Assembly (NCBI GenBank): GCA_050486545.1
Contig: JBJHDM010000086.1
Location: forward strand, 1-10,217
From: DAOMNN01 sp050486545
GTDB taxonomy: Bacteria; Pseudomonadota; Gammaproteobacteria; Burkholderiales; Rhodocyclaceae
Reading direction: 5' to 3'
DNA: 10,217 nucleotides
Shown here: piece by piece, positions 5,719 through 10,217 of the stretch
Numbering within the stretch: position 1 is the first letter of the stretch
Layout of the letters: each line of letters begins with the position of its first letter
Translations under genes and position numbers: made by a program
Notes under the pieces: generated by a model
Told to the model about the DNA's origin: nothing
Seen by the model: the letters and a program-made list of their open reading frames with translations, nothing else
Databases searched by the model: none

Positions 5719-6680
5719 TCGGCCCTGCGGCGCGCCCGGGAGCGGCCGGTGTAGCGTGCGGAGCGCGGCGCCAGGCGGCCGATCCAACTCGGCGCGACGG
5801 CCTCGAGTGCGGTCGGCACGAGGCCGAACGGCAGCGGGGCGCCCTCGACGATGTTGTCGACCCGCATGGAGCGCACGTTGTCCCGGCTCATCAGCGGGGT
5901 CGGGGCAAGCTCCATCAGCGCGGCCTGGATCATCGCGATGCGCTCGGGCAGCGGAAGGATCAGCCGTTTGCGGCCGAGCCGCTCGGCAACATACGCCACC
6001 AGTTCGCGCAGGGTGTAGACGGTCGGGCCGCCCAGCGACCAGGTCTGGCCGGCTGCGGCAGGATCGGTGAGGCTGCGGAAAACGACTTCGGTGACGTCTT
6101 CCACGAACACCGGCTGGAAACGGGCCGAGGCCCCGGCCAACGGCAGGACCGGGAAGAGGCGGACGAGTCCGGCGAACAGGTTCAGGAAGCTGTCCTCGCG
6201 ACCGAAGATCACCGAAGGCCGCAGGATGGTCCAGGCGAGTGCGTCGCCCGCTGCGCGAACGGCTTCCTCGCCGGCTGCCTTGGAGCGCTGGTACTCGGAC
6301 GGGCCGGCAGCGTCGGCGCCGAGCGCGCTGACATGGACCAGCCGCCGTACCCCCGCGACCCGGCAGGCTTCGACGACCCTTGTCGGAAGCTCTACGTGCG
6401 CGCGTGCGAAATCGGGTCCGTAGGGATTGCCCGGTCGTGAATGCAGGATGCCGACGAGATTCACGACCGCATCGGCCCGCTCGAAGAGGCTTGCCAGGGT
6501 AGCGGGGTCGTGGATATCGGCCTCGACGACCTCGACGGTAGGAAGCGGAAGGAGGGGCGTGGCGCGGCAGCGGTAACGCGTCGGAACGACCACGCCGATT
6601 CCGGCGGCAGTGAGCCGGTTTGCCACCGAGCGGCCGACGAAGCCGCTTCCTCCCGTCAGGACGACGCGTTCGATGTTCAT
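5715..6680 (-). CDS. NDUFA9-like NAD(P)-binding protein (extended/atypical SDR)
   Basis: A 321-residue Rossmann protein of the extended/atypical short-chain dehydrogenase group, resembling the mitochondrial complex I accessory subunit NDUFA9. The cofactor loop TGGSGFVG is at 9-16, with VVNLVGILH at 72-80, HVSALGAD at 116-123 and YQRSK (Tyr130, Lys134) in the usual catalytic positions. The family-typical LRPSVIFGREDSF is at 153-165 and FQPVFVEDV at 188-196. The last 20 residues are strongly basic (many Arg). There is no signal peptide. Bacterial members are usually annotated 'complex I NDUFA9 subunit family' or 'NAD-dependent epimerase'; actual involvement with complex I in bacteria is unproven. 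It is 37 bp downstream of slt and overlaps cca by ATGA, so it is mid-operon. Its ribosome-binding site is weak (GGAT). Confidence 0.9.
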   Translation of the reverse strand: MNIERVVLTGGSGFVGRSVANRLTAAGIGVVVPTRYRCRATPLLPLPTVEVVEADIHDPATLASLFERADAVVNLVGILHSRPGNPYGPDFARAHVELPTRVVEACRVAGVRRLVHVSALGADAAGPSEYQRSKAAGEEAVRAAGDALAWTILRPSVIFGREDSFLNLFAGLVRLFPVLPLAGASARFQPVFVEDVTEVVFRSLTDPAAAGQTWSLGGPTVYTLRELVAYVAERLGRKRLILPLPERIAMIQAALMELAPTPLMSRDNVRSMRVDNIVEGAPLPFGLVPTALEAVAPSWIGRLAPRSARYTGRSRARRRAE

Positions 6681-6693
6681 GGCAGCATCCAGG

Positions 6694-6709
6694 GCGCCGA
6701 ACTCGGCGC
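6694..6709. repeat. Short inverted repeat in the slt / NDUFA9-like gap
   Basis: GCGCCGA (6694-6700) and TCGGCGC (6703-6709) are perfect 7-bp complements; with a realistic 4-nt loop the stem is 6 bp of nearly pure G+C. It occupies the middle of the 37-bp gap and lies 13 nt before the start of the NDUFA9-like gene. It could lower expression of the downstream genes by weak termination or by crowding the ribosome site, or it could protect the slt message end. No U-run follows on the minus strand. Confidence 0.35.
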
Positions 6710-6717
6710 TTTCGACA

Positions 6718-8694
6718 TCATGGCACGGTTGCGGGTGCGATCACCCCGAGCCGCTGCCGCAGCGATTGCGGGCGATCCTCGAGCATGGCCGCGTAGATGA
6801 CCGTGTTGGCAAGGACCTTCTTGACGTAGTCCCGCGTTTCGTCGAACGGGATCGTCTCGGCGAAGATCGCCGCCTCCAGGGGGCGCGCATCGCGCCACCG
6901 GCGGGCGCGTCCCGGGCCTGCATTGTAGCCGGCCGAAGCGAGTACGGGATGGTTGTCGAGATCCGCCAGGATCAGCCGCATGTAGCTCGTGCCGAGCAGC
7001 ACGTTGGTTCTCGGATCGGTGAGCATGCGTGCGTGATACCCGCGCAGGCCGATCCGGTCGGCCACCCACTGGCCCGTTGCCGGCATGACCTGCATCAGTC
7101 CCTGTGCCCCGGCATGCGATCGGGCCGGCACATTGAACCGGCTTTCCTGTCGCATCAGGCCGTAGATCCAGGCCAGATCCAGCCCCTGTTCGCGAACCTG
7201 CGGTTCGATCAGGTCGCGATACGGCGTGAGGAAGCGGATCGCGAAATTGGCGCTCGGATCGGCAAGCTCCGCCGTGTTGATCGCCCGTTCAAAGAGCCCG
7301 TCGGCCAGGGCCAGATGCGCGGCGGCGAGCAGGAAGCCGCGGTCTCGGTCGCGCACGGCCCGGATCCATTCGCGGACGCCCTCGGTAGGCATGCCCAGGC
7401 GATAGAACGCGAGCGCGCGACGGATGCCCGGGTCGTTGGCCGCGTGCTCGTGATCGGCGGCCGAAACGGGTTCGTCCGGCGGTGGTGGCAGGAAGGCACG
7501 ACCGAGTTCCTCGGCCGCCAGCATGCCGTAGAAGTGTGCCTGGTTCGCGATGCTCCGGTACAGGGTCTTGGCTTCCTGCGCCCGGCCCTGTGCCGCGTGA
7601 GCACGGCCGAGCCAGTACGTCCATTCGGGCTCGCCTCGCTCGTCATCGGTCAGCGCGGCAATGGCAGCCTCCACGTGGCGCCAGTTCTCGTTCCGAAGCG
7701 CTGCCCGGACATGCCAGGCGCGCTGCACCGGGGTCATCGGCACGTCGCCGGCCGCCGCGTACCAGTCGGCTGCCTGCGGCAGTCGCGACAGCGCGCCGTG
7801 GTGACCGAGGACGACGTGGAGGTAGCTGCGTTCGTCGTGAGAGAGACGATCGTGAAGGCGGACGAACCTGGCATGAGCGGCCAGCACATCCTGACGTGCC
7901 AGGCGGACCAGGGCGGCCAGCGCGAGTTCGCGGCCGGTCCGCGTGACGGCGAAATTGGGCGGCAGGCGGTCGAGCCAGGCTGCGGAAGAGCGAATTGCCT
8001 GGTCGAGATCGCGTGCGGCAGGAGCCCGGTCGGCCGCGAACCAGCCGGCCGTCGTGCGCGCGGCATCCGGCGTGCGGCTGTCGATCTGGCGGCGGAACCG
8101 CCACCACAACGCATCCTCGTCCACGTACCCCGCCACGGCGGCGGCCTGCAACACCAGCTCGCAGGCATCGTGCGCGTGAACGAGGCCGGCCCAGCCCGCG
8201 GCGACCTCGTCGAGGACCGATCGATCGCCGGACAGATAGCGTGCCTGCCAGGCCAGGCAGCGCAATTCTTCGTCGGGATGCTCGTGTTCGGCGAACACGT
8301 AGAGGTAGGCCGGCCAGTCGCGCTCGTCGGCCAGCCGCCTCAGCCAGTAGGCCCGCAGGCGGTCGGCTGGTATGCTGCCGCGATGGCGACCGATGAATTC
8401 GGCGATCTCCGCGGTCGGGACCGGTCCCGGCCGTTCTAGGAGGCCGACCAGTTGCCAGTAGCGGACGTAATGATCCAGCAGATGCGGCTCGGAGGTTTCA
8501 GCCAGACGCCGCAGGGTGGCCTGGTCGCCCGTGCGTAGCGCCTCGCGTGCTGCGACGATGCGCTCGTCGCCCTGCTGTGCGCCCGCCGGGCCGGCGTACC
8601 AGATCAGCAGGAGAACGAGGAGCCGGCCGAATCCGTGCACGATCTGCAACGGAACGACCCGTAACGCAACCCACGACCCGCCCGAAAACGACAT
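6718..8694 (-). CDS. slt: Soluble lytic murein transglycosylase (Slt70 family)
   Basis: This periplasmic enzyme cleaves peptidoglycan glycan strands with formation of 1,6-anhydromuramyl ends. The 658-residue product begins with a signal peptide: hydrophobic core about residues 25-37, likely cleaved after AGA or AGAQ near 39-40. A long helical superhelix region with TPR-like repeats follows (about 42-490). The C-terminal catalytic domain has LMRQESRF (catalytic Glu near 517), GAQGLMQVMPATG, NVLLGTSYM and AGYNAGPGR. All Slt catalytic-domain motifs are intact and the length is normal. The ATG at 8694 has TGGAG 5 bases upstream. An in-frame GTG at 8640 would give a shorter, more typical signal peptide (about 22 aa) but lacks a ribosome site. 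The start overlaps the divergent cyclo-ligase start. It is first in the slt / NDUFA9-like / cca operon. Confidence 0.94.
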   Translation of the reverse strand: MSFSGGSWVALRVVPLQIVHGFGRLLVLLLIWYAGPAGAQQGDERIVAAREALRTGDQATLRRLAETSEPHLLDHYVRYWQLVGLLERPGPVPTAEIAEFIGRHRGSIPADRLRAYWLRRLADERDWPAYLYVFAEHEHPDEELRCLAWQARYLSGDRSVLDEVAAGWAGLVHAHDACELVLQAAAVAGYVDEDALWWRFRRQIDSRTPDAARTTAGWFAADRAPAARDLDQAIRSSAAWLDRLPPNFAVTRTGRELALAALVRLARQDVLAAHARFVRLHDRLSHDERSYLHVVLGHHGALSRLPQAADWYAAAGDVPMTPVQRAWHVRAALRNENWRHVEAAIAALTDDERGEPEWTYWLGRAHAAQGRAQEAKTLYRSIANQAHFYGMLAAEELGRAFLPPPPDEPVSAADHEHAANDPGIRRALAFYRLGMPTEGVREWIRAVRDRDRGFLLAAAHLALADGLFERAINTAELADPSANFAIRFLTPYRDLIEPQVREQGLDLAWIYGLMRQESRFNVPARSHAGAQGLMQVMPATGQWVADRIGLRGYHARMLTDPRTNVLLGTSYMRLILADLDNHPVLASAGYNAGPGRARRWRDARPLEAAIFAETIPFDETRDYVKKVLANTVIYAAMLEDRPQSLRQRLGVIAPATVP

Positions 8695-9298
8695 GATGGC
8701 TCCAACGACTGACGACGATGTTAGCGCCTTTCGACGCCTGCTGCGCGGCAAGGCGATCGGCCGGCGCGAGGCCCTCACCGCCACGGCACGGCACGCGCTC
8801 ACCGCGCGTCTCGAGGGGCATCTGAAGCCGCTGCTCGATATCCTGGAACCCGCGACGCTGGGATTCTGCTGGCCGTTCCGCGCCGAGCCCGACCTGCGCC
8901 GGCTCGTGTCGGAATGGCTCGTCGAGAGCCCGCTACGGGTTGCCGCGCTCCCCGTGGTGCTGGACAGGGAAAAGCCGCTGTTGTTCCGCGCGTGGACACC
9001 GGAGATGGTCCTCGTTCCCGATCGGCACGGTATCCCGCACCCCGGCTCGGGCGAACCGCTCGTGCCGGACGTGGTGCTGGTGCCGTTGAACGCCTTCGAC
9101 GCACAGGGATACCGGCTTGGCTATGGGGGAGGGTACTTCGATCGCACGCTGGCGCAGCTCGATGCGGTTGCCGTCGGGGTCGGCTTCGAGTTCGGGCGTG
9201 TGCCGACGGTCCATCCGCAGCCCCACGATCGGGCCATGGACTGGATCGTCACCGAGGCCGGAGCGTTCAGGCCAGGAACATGCGATAGGCCGGGTTGA
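8693..9298 (+). CDS. fau: 5-formyltetrahydrofolate cyclo-ligase
   Basis: This enzyme converts 5-formyl-THF to 5,10-methenyl-THF with ATP, returning the stored folate to the one-carbon pool. The 201-residue protein shows the basic N-terminal region (LLRGKAIGRREAL, 16-28) that contacts ATP, GIPHPGSGEPLVPDVVLVPL spanning 113-132, the signature LGYGGGYFDR (142-151), and the C-terminal PHDRAMDWIVTEAG (177-190). The length is normal. Two adjacent ATGs (8693 and 8696) are possible, and neither has a good Shine-Dalgarno sequence. The first overlaps the slt start codon on the other strand, so any promoter must lie inside slt. The 3' end overlaps the convergent ilvA by 32 bp. The E. coli orthologue is also called ygfA. 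There is no room for a 6S RNA gene in the position where it adjoins ygfA in some genomes. Confidence 0.95.
   Translation: MMAPTTDDDVSAFRRLLRGKAIGRREALTATARHALTARLEGHLKPLLDILEPATLGFCWPFRAEPDLRRLVSEWLVESPLRVAALPVVLDREKPLLFRAWTPEMVLVPDRHGIPHPGSGEPLVPDVVLVPLNAFDAQGYRLGYGGGYFDRTLAQLDAVAVGVGFEFGRVPTVHPQPHDRAMDWIVTEAGAFRPGTCDRPG
8718..8723 (-). promoter_or_regulatory. Weak -10 candidate for slt, inside the cyclo-ligase gene
   Basis: On the minus strand TAACAT (8723-8718) matches 4 of 6 bases of TATAAT and would start transcription about 17 nt before the slt ATG at 8694, upstream of its TGGAG ribosome site. No acceptable -35 hexamer is found at 16-18 bp. It is listed because the two divergent genes leave no intergenic DNA, so the slt promoter has to lie in this coding region. 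Confidence 0.2.
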
Positions 9299-10217
9299 GC
9301 GACTCGTCGGCGTACTGGTAGCCGAGACGGTCCAGGAAGTCCTGGAAGGCGATCTTGTCCTCGGGCGGCACCTGCATGCCCACCAGGATCCGGCCGAAAT
9401 CGGCGCCGTGGTTGCGATAGTGGAACAGGCTGATGTTCCAGTCCGAGCGCAGATGCGAGAGGAAATTCATCAGGGCGCCGGGACGCTCGGGGAACACGAA
9501 GCGGTAGAGCAGTTCGTTGTCTACCTGCGGGGCACGACCTCCGACCATGTAGCGGATATGGGTCTTGGCCATCTCGTCGTCGGTCAGGTCGAGCGCGGGG
9601 AGTTCGTGGCGCTCGAGCATCTCCACCAGCCGCGTGACTTCGCCGCGATTATGTACCGTCACGCCCACGAAAACGTGCGCGCGGGACGGATCGGCAAACC
9701 GGTAGTTGAACTCGGTGATGTTGCGGTTGCCGAGCAGGCTGCAGAATTTTTTGAATGACCCGGGTTGTTCGGGAATCGTCACCGCCAGCACGGCTTCGCG
9801 CTGCTCGCCCAGTTCGGCCCGCTCCGCGACGAAGCGCAGGCGGTCGAAGTTCATGTTGGCCCCGGAGGCGATCGCCACGAGCGCCTTGTCGCGCAGCTTG
9901 TGGCGCTTCGCATACTCCTTGGCGCCTGCGACCGAGAGCGCTCCGGCCGGTTCGAGGATCGAGCGCGTGTCCTCGAATACGTCCTTGATCGCAGCGCAGA
10001 TCGCGTCGTTGTCGACGACGATCATTTCGTCGACATACTCGCGGCACAGGCGGAAGGTTTCCTCCCCGACCTGCTTGACCGCGGCACCGTCGGCAAACAG
10101 CCCGACCTGGTCGAGCACGACCCGTTCGCCGGCCTGCAGCGAGCGGGTCATCGCGTCCGCGTCGACCGCCTCCACGCCGATGATCCGGGTCTCCGGGCGC
10201 AGCCGCTTGACGTAGGC
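9267..10217 (-). CDS. ilvA: Threonine deaminase (biosynthetic), C-terminal part (cut by window edge)
   Basis: IlvA is a PLP enzyme that deaminates threonine to 2-oxobutanoate, the committed step of isoleucine synthesis. The 316 visible residues include the last part of the PLP domain (KRLRPETRIIGVEAVD near the edge, SGANMNFDRLRFVAERAE at about 135-152). Two C-terminal ACT-like regulatory domains follow, beginning VLAVTIPEQPGSFKKF and RFVFPERPGALMNFL. Two such domains mark the isoleucine-inhibited, valine-activated biosynthetic form rather than the short catabolic TdcB. The protein ends NPAYRMFLA, like the E. coli enzyme. The PLP lysine and the N-terminal third are beyond the right edge. It is convergent with the cyclo-ligase gene and overlaps it by 32 bp at the 3' ends. 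Confidence 0.96.
   Translation of the reverse strand, partial: AYVKRLRPETRIIGVEAVDADAMTRSLQAGERVVLDQVGLFADGAAVKQVGEETFRLCREYVDEMIVVDNDAICAAIKDVFEDTRSILEPAGALSVAGAKEYAKRHKLRDKALVAIASGANMNFDRLRFVAERAELGEQREAVLAVTIPEQPGSFKKFCSLLGNRNITEFNYRFADPSRAHVFVGVTVHNRGEVTRLVEMLERHELPALDLTDDEMAKTHIRYMVGGRAPQVDNELLYRFVFPERPGALMNFLSHLRSDWNISLFHYRNHGADFGRILVGMQVPPEDKIAFQDFLDRLGYQYADESLNPAYRMFLA

Noticed and set aside
4795..5754. A 319-codon open frame on the plus strand, antisense to cca
   Set aside because: It mirrors the conserved cca frame. Such frames are sometimes annotated as hypothetical proteins, but nothing here supports expression.
6610..8439. A 609-codon open frame on the plus strand, antisense to slt
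   Set aside because: It lies opposite an intact slt with all catalytic motifs. Long antisense frames are expected in GC-rich coding DNA, and the translation shows no domain and no suitable start signal.
1..10217. A defence system, CRISPR array, mobile element or biosynthetic cluster
   Set aside because: No spaced direct repeats, transposase, integrase, nuclease or nucleotide-cyclase motifs, or attachment-site-like repeats were seen. Every gene but two small unknowns belongs to a known, mostly core, family.

Overview
The window is GC-rich and densely packed, and it reads as ordinary chromosomal housekeeping DNA from a proteobacterium. The best fit is Betaproteobacteria or a related gammaproteobacterium. 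This placement is an inference from gene content and remembered gene order (SAM-methyltransferase / pteridine reductase / ttcA; slt / NDUFA9-like / cca), not from a search. I see no insertion sequence, phage gene, CRISPR array, tRNA, rRNA or toxin-antitoxin pair, and no change in composition that would suggest recent transfer. No gap between genes exceeds about 180 bases.

Left part (1-2560). The 5' part of ttcA (tRNA 2-thiocytidine synthesis; minus strand, cut by the left edge) has its own good promoter. Upstream of it on the same strand is a PTR1/FolM-type pteridine reductase. An 80-bp divergent region separates this from a plus-strand COG1565/NDUFAF7-family methyltransferase, and the region holds a symmetric -10-like TAGAATA. 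The methyltransferase ends in a strong hairpin, facing a small unknown minus-strand gene (64 aa).

Middle part (2561-4482). A 177-bp gap lies upstream of the small gene and contains a nested inverted repeat of about 60 bp. Next come an alpha/beta hydrolase and a nu-class (YfcG-like) glutathione transferase, which overlap by 4 bp as an operon on the minus strand. A 99-bp divergent region with overlapping -10 elements then leads to a small plus-strand DUF2905 membrane protein.

Right part (4483-10217). A minus-strand operon runs slt (soluble lytic transglycosylase), then an NDUFA9-like NAD(P)-binding protein, then cca (CCA-adding enzyme, 4-bp overlap with the gene before it). Divergent from slt, with overlapping start codons, is 5-formyltetrahydrofolate cyclo-ligase. 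Its 3' end overlaps by 32 bp the convergent 3' end of ilvA (threonine deaminase with two ACT-like domains), whose 5' part lies beyond the right edge.

The genes serve tRNA maturation (ttcA, cca), folate/pterin metabolism (pteridine reductase, cyclo-ligase), cell-wall turnover (slt), isoleucine synthesis (ilvA) and thiol/redox chemistry (GST). Two are homologues of mitochondrial complex I factors: the NDUFAF7-type methyltransferase and the NDUFA9-like protein. I did not find a convincing new multi-gene system. The most useful leads are the structured leader before the unknown small gene, the compact divergent promoters, and the two complex I-related genes.
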